From positions 1-64,000 of the forward strand of contig NZ_JAANIH010000027.1 in NCBI RefSeq assembly GCF_014529705.1: DNA of 64,000 nucleotides, given 5' to 3'. Below the pieces are notes generated by a model, which made no database searches, had not been told where the DNA came from, and saw only the letters and a program-made list of their open reading frames with translations. The position numbers and the translations under genes are program-made. This DNA comes from Bradyrhizobium campsiandrae. Lineage in GTDB: Bacteria > Pseudomonadota > Alphaproteobacteria > Rhizobiales > Xanthobacteraceae. Positions 43,031 through 50,785 of the stretch are shown here, piece after piece; position 1 is the stretch's first letter; each line of letters starts with the position of its first letter.

Positions 43031-43645
43031 ATGCGCCCTGCCATCTTTTTCGACTGCGACGGCGTACTGAACGAGGAGCCCGGCGGCCACGGCGTGCTGG
43101 GGCCGGACGACGTCCACCTGATCCCGGGCGCGGGCCAGGCCGTGCGGACGGCGCGGGACGCCGGCTACCTCGCGATCATCGTCACCAACCGCGCCCAGGT
43201 GGCAAAGGGTTTTGTCACGCTCGCCGGCCTGGAGGGGATTTTCGCAAGGCTCCGTGACCTGCTGTCCCGGGACGGGGGTATCGTCGATGCCATCTATTTT
43301 TGCCCGCATCATCCCGAGCGGACGCCGGGCGGGGCGCCCGATTTCCAGATCGCCTGCGAATGCCGCAAGCCGGGAACGCTGCTGTTCCGCCGGGCGGTTG
43401 CCGATTTCGACATCGATGTCGGCCGTTCCGTGCTGATCGGCGACAGTCTGCGCGACATCGGCGCAGGCCGCGCAATGGGGCTGAAGTGCTACGGCGTGCG
43501 CACCGGCTTCGCCTGCCGCGATGTCGAGCGCTATCCGGACCGCACGCCGCCCCAGGCAGACCAGATGTTTGCCGACGTCGGCGAGGCCGTCGCATTCTGT
43601 GTGTCCCATCCGGCGAAACACGGGCAAGCCGGCCAGCCCGATTGA
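43031..43645 (+). CDS. HAD-family heptose 1,7-bisphosphate phosphatase-like protein (GmhB type)
   Basis: The 204-residue HAD phosphatase has the nucleophile motif FFDCDGVL, IVTNRAQVAKGF, the zinc site FCPHHPE...CECRKP and SVLIGDSLRDIGAG. These are GmhB/HisB-N features, and the zinc loop favours heptose bisphosphate phosphatase. It opens the plus-strand sugar cluster, 143 bases from divergent serA. It would take heptose 1,7-bisphosphate to heptose 1-phosphate, fitting the HldE-like and SIS genes downstream. Family-level call; specificity is inferred from context. Confidence 0.85.
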   Translation: MRPAIFFDCDGVLNEEPGGHGVLGPDDVHLIPGAGQAVRTARDAGYLAIIVTNRAQVAKGFVTLAGLEGIFARLRDLLSRDGGIVDAIYFCPHHPERTPGGAPDFQIACECRKPGTLLFRRAVADFDIDVGRSVLIGDSLRDIGAGRAMGLKCYGVRTGFACRDVERYPDRTPPQADQMFADVGEAVAFCVSHPAKHGQAGQPD

Positions 43646-43708
43646 CGCGGTCCGGCCGTTCGCCGATACCGGCATGATCGCGATTCGAGCGGGGACTGGA
43701 CCGGACCG

Positions 43709-44860
43709 ATGAAGACAGCTCTGGTGATCGGCGGCGGCATCGCCGGCTGCGCGGCCACGCATCAGCTCATGAAGCTGGGCGGCTGGGACGTCACGATCGT
43801 CGAAGCCGCGCCGTTCCTCGGCGCCGGCGTGCGCACCTTCTGGTATGGCGGCCATCCCTACACGTTCGGCCCGCGCCACTTCCTGACCCAGAACCGCGCC
43901 GTGTACGACTATATGGACGCGATCGTGCCCTTGCGCTCCTGCGCCGACCACCAATTCATCACCTATGTCGAGCGCGACAACGCCTTCTACAATTATCCGA
44001 TCCACGAGGACGACATCGCGCGGATGCCTGACAGCGCCAAGATCGCCGCGGAGCGGGAGTCGGCGCGCGGCGTGGCGGAGGCCAAGAACCTCGAGGAATA
44101 CTGGGTCGGCTCGGTAGGCCAGACGCTGTATGACAAGCTGATCGACAAGTACAACAAGAAGATGTGGCTGGTCGACGACAACAAGCGCATCGACACGTTC
44201 AACTGGTCGCCGAAGGGCGTCACCATCAAGAGCGGCTCCCGCGCGGCGTGGGACACGGCATGGTCGGCCTATCCGCACGCGGAGGACGGCTACAACCGCT
44301 ATTTCGACGTCGCGACCGAGGGCGCGCGCGTGCTGCTGTCGACCCGCATCGAGCGCTACGATCTGCCGGCGCGCGCGGTCTGGTTCGGCGGCGAGAAGCA
44401 CAGCTACGACGTCATCATTTCCACCATCTCGCCGGACGAACCGTTCGGCCGCTGCCATGGCGAGCTCGCCTTCATCGGCCGCGACTTCCACAAGATCGTG
44501 CTGCCGACCGAGCACGTCTTCCCCGAGCACGTCTACTTCCTCTATTACGCCAATGACGAGGCGTTCACGCGCCTCGTCGAATACAAGAAATTCACCCACC
44601 ACAAATCGCCGACGAGCCTCGTCGGCATGGAAATCCCCTCGCACAACGGCAAGCATTATCCGCTGCCGTTCAAGTCCGAGCAGGAACTCGCACGCAAATA
44701 TTACGCGCTGATGCCCGACCACGTGTACTCGATCGGCCGCGCCGGCAGCTATCGCTACGGCCTCGACATCGACGACTGCCTCGAGCAGGCGATGGTGATG
44801 GCGCGCCAGATCGCCGAAGGCGGCCGAGATCATCCGGTGCCGATCGAGGCGTGGCGCTAG
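43709..44860 (+). CDS. UDP-galactopyranose mutase-like flavoprotein
   Basis: The 383-residue FAD protein starts with the Rossmann motif VIGGGIAGCAATHQLMKLGGWDVTIVEA and has RTFWYGGHPYTFGPRHFLTQN, LEEYWVGSVGQTLYDKLIDKYNKKMW and a C-terminal IGRAGSYRYGLDIDDCLEQAM, all placed as in Glf. UGM interconverts pyranose and furanose sugar nucleotides. Here the neighbours suggest it acts on an unusual sugar. It abuts the next gene with no gap. Divergence from classical Glf is evident, so the substrate is not certain. Confidence 0.85.
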   Translation: MKTALVIGGGIAGCAATHQLMKLGGWDVTIVEAAPFLGAGVRTFWYGGHPYTFGPRHFLTQNRAVYDYMDAIVPLRSCADHQFITYVERDNAFYNYPIHEDDIARMPDSAKIAAERESARGVAEAKNLEEYWVGSVGQTLYDKLIDKYNKKMWLVDDNKRIDTFNWSPKGVTIKSGSRAAWDTAWSAYPHAEDGYNRYFDVATEGARVLLSTRIERYDLPARAVWFGGEKHSYDVIISTISPDEPFGRCHGELAFIGRDFHKIVLPTEHVFPEHVYFLYYANDEAFTRLVEYKKFTHHKSPTSLVGMEIPSHNGKHYPLPFKSEQELARKYYALMPDHVYSIGRAGSYRYGLDIDDCLEQAMVMARQIAEGGRDHPVPIEAWR

Positions 44861-46087
44861 ATGAACAGGCCCGCCGCCACGCCGCATCGCTGCGTCGTCT
44901 GCGGATCGGGCGATGCGATGACGATTTGGTCGGTGGCGCACGCGCCGATGCATGCGGTGCGTCCGGCCGGGATGACGGATGCGGCAGGCGGCTTCGGCCG
45001 TCTGGACATCGCCGCCTGCCGCAGTTGCGGACATCTCTCCAACAGGGCCTTCGACATTGACGCAGCCGATGAGCTTTATGGCGCGCTGGTACTGACGAAC
45101 GAGCCGGTGAGCCCGGGCATGATCGCCGCGGTGGACGAGACCGCCGCGCTGATCATGCGATATCTGAAGCCCGATCCCACCGTGCTCGAGGTCGGCGGTG
45201 GTGGCGGCGCATTGTCGCTGGCAATGGCGCGCCGATCGGCACGCGTCGATCTGGTCGAACCCAGTCGCGCGCTTCAGCCCGAGCGCTTCGCCGGCACGGG
45301 CGTGACGTTGCATCGCGCGATGTTCCCGGTCCCGGCGCTCGCCGGGCGCCGCTTCGATGCGGTGGTTTGCCGCCAGGTCATCGAGCACGTGCCGGACCCG
45401 GCGCCATTCCTCGCGGCGCTGCGCGCCAGCCTTGCCGATGACGGCGTCGCCTACATCGAGCTCCCAAGCGCCGACGACATCCTGCGCCGTCATTCGATCG
45501 TCGATTTCCATTACCCGCACGTGCACTACTACCGGCGCGCCGAGATGGAACTGCTGCTCACCCGCGCCGGCTTTGGGGTTGCGGAGGTCTTCGACATCAA
45601 GCAGGGACACGACATGGGCTTCCTGCTGCGTGCGGCCGAGCCGCAGTCGCGCCAAATCCGCACGCCGTCCGATATTTCCGCCTCGGAATTTGCCGCGGCG
45701 CTGGCCGAGCGACGCGCGCGAGGCGCGCGGCGCCTCGCCGCGATCGACGGTCTGATCGCGCTCTACGGTGCCAATGCCTATGCCCAGGCGCTGCTCGGAC
45801 TTTATCAGGACAGCACGCCGTTCGCGGCTGTTTTCGACGACACCGCCTCCTATGCAGGACGCTGCGTCTATGGCCCTGCCGGCGAGATCGCGATCGAACC
45901 GCCGCGCGGCGAACGCCTCGCCGGCATGGCGGCCATCGTCATCGCAGCCTATCTGCACGATGTCGAGATCGCGCGGAAAATCGCGGCGATGGGATTCCGC
46001 GGGCCCGTCTATACGCTGCGGGCGCATGATGTGAAAGGACTGGGCCCGGATGCAGCAAGCCCCATCGCAAGCCTGTTCGATCCCTAG
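44861..46087 (+). CDS. Sugar C-methyltransferase-like protein
   Basis: The 408-residue SAM methyltransferase has an N-terminal zinc-binding domain (C-X2-C in HRCVVCGSG and CRSCGHLSN), a central Rossmann fold (TVLEVGGGGGALSLAMARRS) and a C-terminal domain (YAGRCVYGPAGEIAIEPPRG). This three-domain plan and length match NDP-hexose C-methyltransferases of the TylCIII/EvaC group, which methylate a 3- or 4-keto sugar nucleotide at carbon. It begins one base after the UGM-like gene stop, implying coupling. Probable sugar tailoring. Confidence 0.8.
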   Translation: MNRPAATPHRCVVCGSGDAMTIWSVAHAPMHAVRPAGMTDAAGGFGRLDIAACRSCGHLSNRAFDIDAADELYGALVLTNEPVSPGMIAAVDETAALIMRYLKPDPTVLEVGGGGGALSLAMARRSARVDLVEPSRALQPERFAGTGVTLHRAMFPVPALAGRRFDAVVCRQVIEHVPDPAPFLAALRASLADDGVAYIELPSADDILRRHSIVDFHYPHVHYYRRAEMELLLTRAGFGVAEVFDIKQGHDMGFLLRAAEPQSRQIRTPSDISASEFAAALAERRARGARRLAAIDGLIALYGANAYAQALLGLYQDSTPFAAVFDDTASYAGRCVYGPAGEIAIEPPRGERLAGMAAIVIAAYLHDVEIARKIAAMGFRGPVYTLRAHDVKGLGPDAASPIASLFDP

Positions 46088-46091
46088 AATC

Positions 46092-46115
46092 GATCAGATC
46101 AGATCAGATCAGATC
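46092..46115. repeat. Tandem GATCA microsatellite at a gene end
   Basis: The 5-base unit gatca is repeated just under five times (46092-46115), reaching into the last codons and stop of the TylF-like gene. It lies in the 16-base gap between two convergent genes. Slippage here could change the last residues or remove the stop of the TylF-like gene. Confidence 0.8.
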
Positions 46116-46880
46116 CGACTCGGTCTCGGAGGCAATGTAGGACCGCCCCCACCAGCCAATGTCGAGATGACGCACGAAGCGCCAGCGCGAGCGCTGGCGG
46201 TATTCAACGAAGGCCTTCGCCAAGCCGCGGCCGGGATTGCCGCGGTTGCCGACAAAGAGATCGTCGATATAGAGCACCGATCCGGCCTGAAGCAGCGGCT
46301 CGATGAAATCGAACACGGGCACGGCGGACTCATAGAGATCGCAATCGATGTTTGCGAGCGCGATCTTGCGCCCTTGGCTTGCGAATTGCTGCTTCAGCGC
46401 CGGCGTGAGAGAATCGCCGTAGAGGCCCTTCACCGTGCGCACCTTGTCGGTGTAGATGCCGTGCTCGCCGATCAGGCGCAGAAACTCCTGCTCCGAGGTC
46501 GCGAGCGCGCCCTGGGTCCATTTGCCGACGCTGGTCTCGGTTTCCGGCGCAGGCAGGCCCGCAAAACTGTCGAACGCCCAGAACGCCATCTCGTCGAGAT
46601 TCTTGCGACGCGCCTCCGTCAGCGCCATGCGGAAGGTTCGCGCGCGATGGCAGCCAAATTCATGATAGTCGCCGGCGATCTCGTTCTCCTTCAGGAAATC
46701 GAAGACCTGGCGGAAGAATTTCAGCTTCTCGCCCTGCCTGACCTGCTGGTTGTAGCGGATCTCGTCCTCCCCCGACCAGTTCGCAAGCGCGGCCCCATCG
46801 GCGATCTCGACCCAGGGCTCGCGCGCGAGCGGCCTGATTCCGGCACCTGCTGAGACGTCGTCGGCACGATTGCTGCTCAT
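46104..46880 (-). CDS. TylF/MycF-family O-methyltransferase
   Basis: The 258-residue protein has YHEFGCHRARTFRMALTEARR, MAFWAFDSFAGLPAPE, GDSLTPALKQQFA and the metal-binding stretch ALANIDCDLYESAVPVFDFIEPLLQAGSVLYIDDL. These are TylF/MycF features; the family O-methylates sugars in macrolides and polysaccharides with SAM and a divalent metal. It is the only minus-strand gene within the sugar cluster, convergent with the C-methyltransferase gene, and its C terminus lies in a GATCA repeat. Confidence 0.82.
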   Translation of the reverse strand: MSSNRADDVSAGAGIRPLAREPWVEIADGAALANWSGEDEIRYNQQVRQGEKLKFFRQVFDFLKENEIAGDYHEFGCHRARTFRMALTEARRKNLDEMAFWAFDSFAGLPAPETETSVGKWTQGALATSEQEFLRLIGEHGIYTDKVRTVKGLYGDSLTPALKQQFASQGRKIALANIDCDLYESAVPVFDFIEPLLQAGSVLYIDDLFVGNRGNPGRGLAKAFVEYRQRSRWRFVRHLDIGWWGRSYIASETESDLI

Positions 46881-47095
46881 GGCGCTTCACCGGCTGGAGG
46901 TATTTCGTGGTCCGCCCCTGCCTCGAACCCGGCGCGGGATAGAATCAGCGCGTGTTAGCTTAAGCGAGCCGCCGATCAATGCCAGCGGCCGCTTGGCACC
47001 CTCGATTGGCGCCAGCACGAGCCTTTCCCCGCACGACCTGTTGATAACTGCCCCCGGCCTATCGTCGGCGGCCTCGAATCGACTCAGAACAAGAC
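46881..47095. other. 215-base divergent gap in the sugar cluster
   Basis: No gene or clear palindrome is visible between the TylF-like gene and the SIS gene. It must contain promoters for both, but no convincing -35/-10 pair was found. A ribosome-site-like GGAGG lies near 46900 but leads to no plausible gene. Confidence 0.4.
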
Positions 47096-47833
47096 ATGGA
47101 ACAGCAATACGCGGACACACGTAAGACTACGGTGACGCAGGTTGTGGCCGTGCGTCGGGATTCGCGGCGGGATAATCAGGTCAGCAGTGATTCGCCGGCT
47201 GCCCCCCACACCGGGCTCGGCGATACACAGACGAGGCCGGTTGCGAAGGTGGAACACGTCGCCCAATATTTGCGGGAGGTCTGCGACATCGCCCTGGCCC
47301 TGCCGGCAGGCGAGATCGAGGCGCTCTGCGACGAGCTCGTGGCCTTGCGCGAGCGCGGCGGCCGGCTGTTCATCCTCGGCGTCGGCGGCAGTGCGGCGAA
47401 TGCAAGCCACGCCGTCAACGACTTCCGCAAGCTGTGCGGCATCGAGGCCTACGCACCGACCGATAATGTCTCGGAGCTCTCCGCCCGCACCAATGACGAG
47501 GGCTGGCCAAGCGTCTTCGTGGAATGGCTGAGGGTCAGCCGCGTCGGATCGCGCGATGCCATCCTGGTTCTCTCGGTCGGCGGCGGCAATCTCGAGCGCA
47601 ATGTCAGCCCCAACATCGTCTCGGCGGTACAGGAGGCGAAGGCCAGGGACGCACGCGTGCTCGGCATCGTCGGCCGCGACGGCGGCTATGCCAAACAGGC
47701 CGGCGACGTCGTCATCGTCATTCCCACCGCAGCAGAGCAGCGTGTCACGCCGCATGCCGAAGCGTTCCAGGCGGTGGTCTGGCATTGCCTGGTGTCGCAT
47801 CCGAAGTTGCAACGCAACGCCACCAAATGGTGA
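47096..47833 (+). CDS. SIS-domain sugar isomerase (GmhA-like)
   Basis: The 245-residue product has an unstructured N-terminal 50 residues and then a SIS domain: LFILGVGGSAANASHAVNDFRKLCG, LVLSVGGGNLERNVSPNIVSAVQEAK, VLGIVGRDGGYAKQAGDVVIVIP and a His-rich C terminus (PHAEAFQAVVWHCLVSH). The GGS and the distal His place it with sedoheptulose-7-phosphate isomerase. It would make D-glycero-heptose 7-phosphate. The N-terminal extension is unusual, and an internal later start is possible. Confidence 0.8.
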   Translation: MEQQYADTRKTTVTQVVAVRRDSRRDNQVSSDSPAAPHTGLGDTQTRPVAKVEHVAQYLREVCDIALALPAGEIEALCDELVALRERGGRLFILGVGGSAANASHAVNDFRKLCGIEAYAPTDNVSELSARTNDEGWPSVFVEWLRVSRVGSRDAILVLSVGGGNLERNVSPNIVSAVQEAKARDARVLGIVGRDGGYAKQAGDVVIVIPTAAEQRVTPHAEAFQAVVWHCLVSHPKLQRNATKW

Positions 47834-47848
47834 GGCGCTGGCTTGGCG

Positions 47849-47868
47849 ACTCCGGGAGGAGTAATTTT
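47849..47868 (+). terminator. Weak hairpin after the SIS gene
   Basis: The bases actcc and ggagt (47849-47862) form a short stem followed by aatttt. It is weak (5 bp) but lies 15 bases after the stop codon of the SIS gene. It could attenuate read-through into the transaldolase unit, whose start is 138 bases on. Confidence 0.3.
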
Positions 47869-47999
47869 AGGTCGTGCGTGAGTCGCGTTTGTGCCGGGCG
47901 GAATGCGCTCGGTGCGATGGGGTAGATGGGTTTGATCTGGCTGCGCTGGCCCGCGTGAGGTGGATCCAGCGGGCAACGGGCTGAAGGGGCTTACGCAAC

Positions 48000-48770
48000 A
48001 TGAACGCACCGAGCATCGACGCGCTCAATATCAAGATCTTCGGCGACGGCGCGGATCTCGCAACGATCCAGCGCACGTCGCTCGATCCTCGGATCAAGGG
48101 CTTCACCACCAACCCGTCCCTGATGCGCGCGGCGGGCGTCGGCGACTATCGCACCTTCGGTTGCGCGGCGCTGCAGATGGTGCGTGATCGGCCGATCTGC
48201 TTCGAGGTGCTCGGCGACGACCTCGCCACCATCACCCATGAAGCCCGCGAGATCGCTTCCTGGGGACCGAACGTCTATGTGAAGCTGCCGGTGACGACCA
48301 CCCGCGGCGAGTTCTGCGGCCCGGCCATCGCCGAGCTGGCGCGCGAAGGCGTAAAGGTCAATGTTACTGCCATTCTCACACTGAGTCAGGTGGAGCTCGT
48401 CCGCGACGTGCTCGACGCCACGACGCCGGCCATCGTCTCGGTGTTCGCCGGGCGCATCGCCGACACCGGACGCGATCCCGTGGCGATGATGTCGGAGGCG
48501 CTGGACATTCTGGCCGATCGTCCGGCCGCGCAACTGCTCTGGGCCAGCCCGCGCGAGCTGCTCAATCTGTTCCAGGCCGATGCCATCGGCTGTCACATCA
48601 TCACGCTCTCCGCCGACCTCCTGAAGAAATTCGACCTGGTCGGCAAGGACCTCGATGTCTACTCGCGCGAGACCGTCGCGATGTTCCGCAATGACGCGCT
48701 GGCAGCCGGCTACGAGCTGTCACCGCGCAAGCCGGCCCGCAAACGCGTGGTCGGCCGTAACGATCGTTAA
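48000..48770 (+). CDS. Transaldolase-like protein
   Basis: The 256-residue TIM-barrel protein has GFTTNPSLMRAAG, NVYVKLPVTTTRG (Schiff-base Lys), VKVNVTAILTLSQVELV and VSVFAGRIADTGRDP, typical of the short TalC/FSA-like transaldolase group. It transfers or releases a three-carbon ketol unit. Its presence with a split transketolase suggests a dedicated route to sedoheptulose 7-phosphate or to chain-extended sugars. It starts a run of ten tightly spaced plus-strand genes. Confidence 0.85.
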   Translation: MNAPSIDALNIKIFGDGADLATIQRTSLDPRIKGFTTNPSLMRAAGVGDYRTFGCAALQMVRDRPICFEVLGDDLATITHEAREIASWGPNVYVKLPVTTTRGEFCGPAIAELAREGVKVNVTAILTLSQVELVRDVLDATTPAIVSVFAGRIADTGRDPVAMMSEALDILADRPAAQLLWASPRELLNLFQADAIGCHIITLSADLLKKFDLVGKDLDVYSRETVAMFRNDALAAGYELSPRKPARKRVVGRNDR

Positions 48771-48785
48771 CGACACCGGATTGCA

Positions 48786-49778
48786 ATGTTCAAGAACGTC
48801 CTCGTCACAGGCGGTGCCGGATATGTCGGCCATGTCCTGGTCCCGCGCCTGCTCGCCGACGGCTACAACGTCACCGTCTACGATCTCCTGTTCTTCGGCT
48901 GCCGGCTGCCGAACCATCCGAACCTGCGCGTCATCAAGGGCGACATTCGCGACACCGCCAAGCTTGCTACGTATCTCAAGGGCCAGGATGCCGTGCTGCA
49001 TCTCGCCTGCATCTCCAATGATGCAAGTTTCGAGCTCGACGAGAACCTCTCAAAGACCATCAATTACGACTGTTTCGAGCCGCTGGTGGTCGCGGCGCGC
49101 AAGCAAGGCGTGAAGCGCTTCGTCTATTGCTCGACCAGTTCGGTCTATGGTGTCAGCGAGGCGCCTGACGTGACTGAAGAGCATCCGCTGGTGCCGCTGA
49201 CGCTCTATAACAAGTTCAAGGGCATGTGCGAGCCATTGCTGTGGAAGCATAAGGCTGACGACTTCACCTGTGTGACGGTGCGCCCGGCGACGATCTGCGG
49301 CTACAGCCCGCGCACGCGGCTCGACCTTTCCGTCAACATCCTGACCAACCACGCCGTGAACAAGGGCGTCATCACCGTGTTCGGCGGCAAGCAGATGCGG
49401 CCCAACCTCCATATCGAGGACATGGTCGACGCCTACAGGCTGATGCTGACGGCGCCGCACGACAAGATCCACGGCGAGACCTTCAATATCGGCTTCGAGA
49501 ACCACTCGATCGCCGATCTCGCCAGCATGGTGAAATCCGTCGTCGAGGCGAAGGGCAGCCGGGACATCGGCATCGTCACCACACCGTCGGACGACAATCG
49601 GTCCTACCACGTCAATTCCGACAAGATCCGTCGCGTGCTCGGTTACGCGCCTGCGCGGACGATCGAGGACGCGATGCGTGATCTCACCCGCGCCTTCGTC
49701 AACCACCTGCTGCCGCACAGCTTTGACGACGACTGGTACTACAACGTCCGCACCATGAAGAAGCTCGGGGCCAGATGA
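48786..49778 (+). CDS. NAD-dependent epimerase/dehydratase (extended SDR) 1
   Basis: The 330-residue extended SDR has VTGGAGYVGHVLVPRLL, DVVLHLACISND-like AVLHLACISNDASFE, YCSTSSVYGVSE, the catalytic Tyr-Lys in YNKFK and RPATICGYSPRTRLDLSVN. The family makes or interconverts 4-keto and epimeric sugar nucleotides. It overlaps the next SDR gene by 4 bases. The LACISN and FSRP-like loop resemble GDP-heptose-type and SQD/GME-like members; the reaction is not fixed. Confidence 0.85.
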   Translation: MFKNVLVTGGAGYVGHVLVPRLLADGYNVTVYDLLFFGCRLPNHPNLRVIKGDIRDTAKLATYLKGQDAVLHLACISNDASFELDENLSKTINYDCFEPLVVAARKQGVKRFVYCSTSSVYGVSEAPDVTEEHPLVPLTLYNKFKGMCEPLLWKHKADDFTCVTVRPATICGYSPRTRLDLSVNILTNHAVNKGVITVFGGKQMRPNLHIEDMVDAYRLMLTAPHDKIHGETFNIGFENHSIADLASMVKSVVEAKGSRDIGIVTTPSDDNRSYHVNSDKIRRVLGYAPARTIEDAMRDLTRAFVNHLLPHSFDDDWYYNVRTMKKLGAR

Positions 49779-50785
49779 GCGCGCGTCCGACCGCACTGGT
49801 GACAGGTGGTGCCGGCTTCATCGGCAGCCACATGGTCGAGCTGTTGCTGGCGCGGGGTTACCGGGTGCGCGTGATCGACAATCTCGTCGGTGGCCGTGAG
49901 GCCAACCTCGCCGCTCATGCCAAAAATCCGGATCTCGCCTTCGAGCGTGGCGACATTCGCGATCTTAAGCCGGGCGGCGCGCTGTTCCGCGACGTCACCG
50001 GCGTGTTCCACTTCGCCGGCATCGGCGACATCGTGCCCTCGATCGAGTCCCCGCTCGACTACATGTCGGTGAACGTGCAGGGCACGGCGCAGGTGCTGGA
50101 ATGCGCCCGACAGGCCAAGGTGCGTAAGCTCGTCTATGCGGCGTCGTCCTCCTGCTACGGGCTGGCCGCGACGCCGACCCGCGAAGACCATCCGATCTCG
50201 CCGCAATATCCCTACGCGCTGAGCAAATACCAGGGTGAGCAGGCAGTGCTGCACTGGCACGCCGTGTACAAGCTCCCGGTCAACGTCATCCGCATCTTCA
50301 ACGCCTATGGCACGCGCTCGCGGACGTCGGGAGCCTATGGCGCGGTGTTTGGCGTGTTCCTGCGGCAGAAGCTGGCCGGCAAGGCCTTCACGGTGGTCGG
50401 CGACGGCACCCAGACGCGCGATTTCGTCTATGCCAGCGACGTTGCCGACGCGTTCTTGCGCGCCAGTGAAACCGAGCTCGCCGGCGAAATCTGGAACCTC
50501 GGCGCCGGCAATCCGCAATCCGTCAACCATCTGGTGGCCCTGCTTGGCGGCCCCGTGATCCATATTCCCAAGCGTCCGGGCGAGCCGGATTGCACCTTTG
50601 CGGATATCGCAAAAATCCGCCGCGAGCTCGGTTGGGAGCCGAAGGTGTCCTTCGAGGAAGGGGTTCGCCGTATCCTCGCCGAGATCGAGTATTGGCGCGA
50701 TGCGCCGCTCTGGAACCCGGAGACCATTGCCGCGGCGACGTCGGCATGGTTCAACGCCCTGGCGACCAAGGGAGCGCCGGCATGA
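49775..50785 (+). CDS. NAD-dependent epimerase/dehydratase (extended SDR) 2
   Basis: The 336-residue SDR has VTGGAGFIGSHMVELLLARGYRVRVIDNL, GVFHFAGIGDIVPSIESPLDYMSVNVQGT, SSCYG and YALSK, and the C-terminal GDGTQTRDFVYASDVADAFL. This is the GalE/UDP-glucuronate epimerase-like plan. It overlaps neighbours by 4 bases on each side, so its translation is coupled to SDR 1 and the HldE-like gene. Probably 4-epimerisation of the NDP sugar. Confidence 0.88.
   Translation: MSARPTALVTGGAGFIGSHMVELLLARGYRVRVIDNLVGGREANLAAHAKNPDLAFERGDIRDLKPGGALFRDVTGVFHFAGIGDIVPSIESPLDYMSVNVQGTAQVLECARQAKVRKLVYAASSSCYGLAATPTREDHPISPQYPYALSKYQGEQAVLHWHAVYKLPVNVIRIFNAYGTRSRTSGAYGAVFGVFLRQKLAGKAFTVVGDGTQTRDFVYASDVADAFLRASETELAGEIWNLGAGNPQSVNHLVALLGGPVIHIPKRPGEPDCTFADIAKIRRELGWEPKVSFEEGVRRILAEIEYWRDAPLWNPETIAAATSAWFNALATKGAPA

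Noticed and set aside
42995..46027. 1010-codon minus-strand open frame across the sugar cluster
   Set aside because: High GC leaves long stop-free antisense frames; its sequence is rich in Arg, His and Asp without any domain, and three well-supported plus-strand genes cover the same bases.
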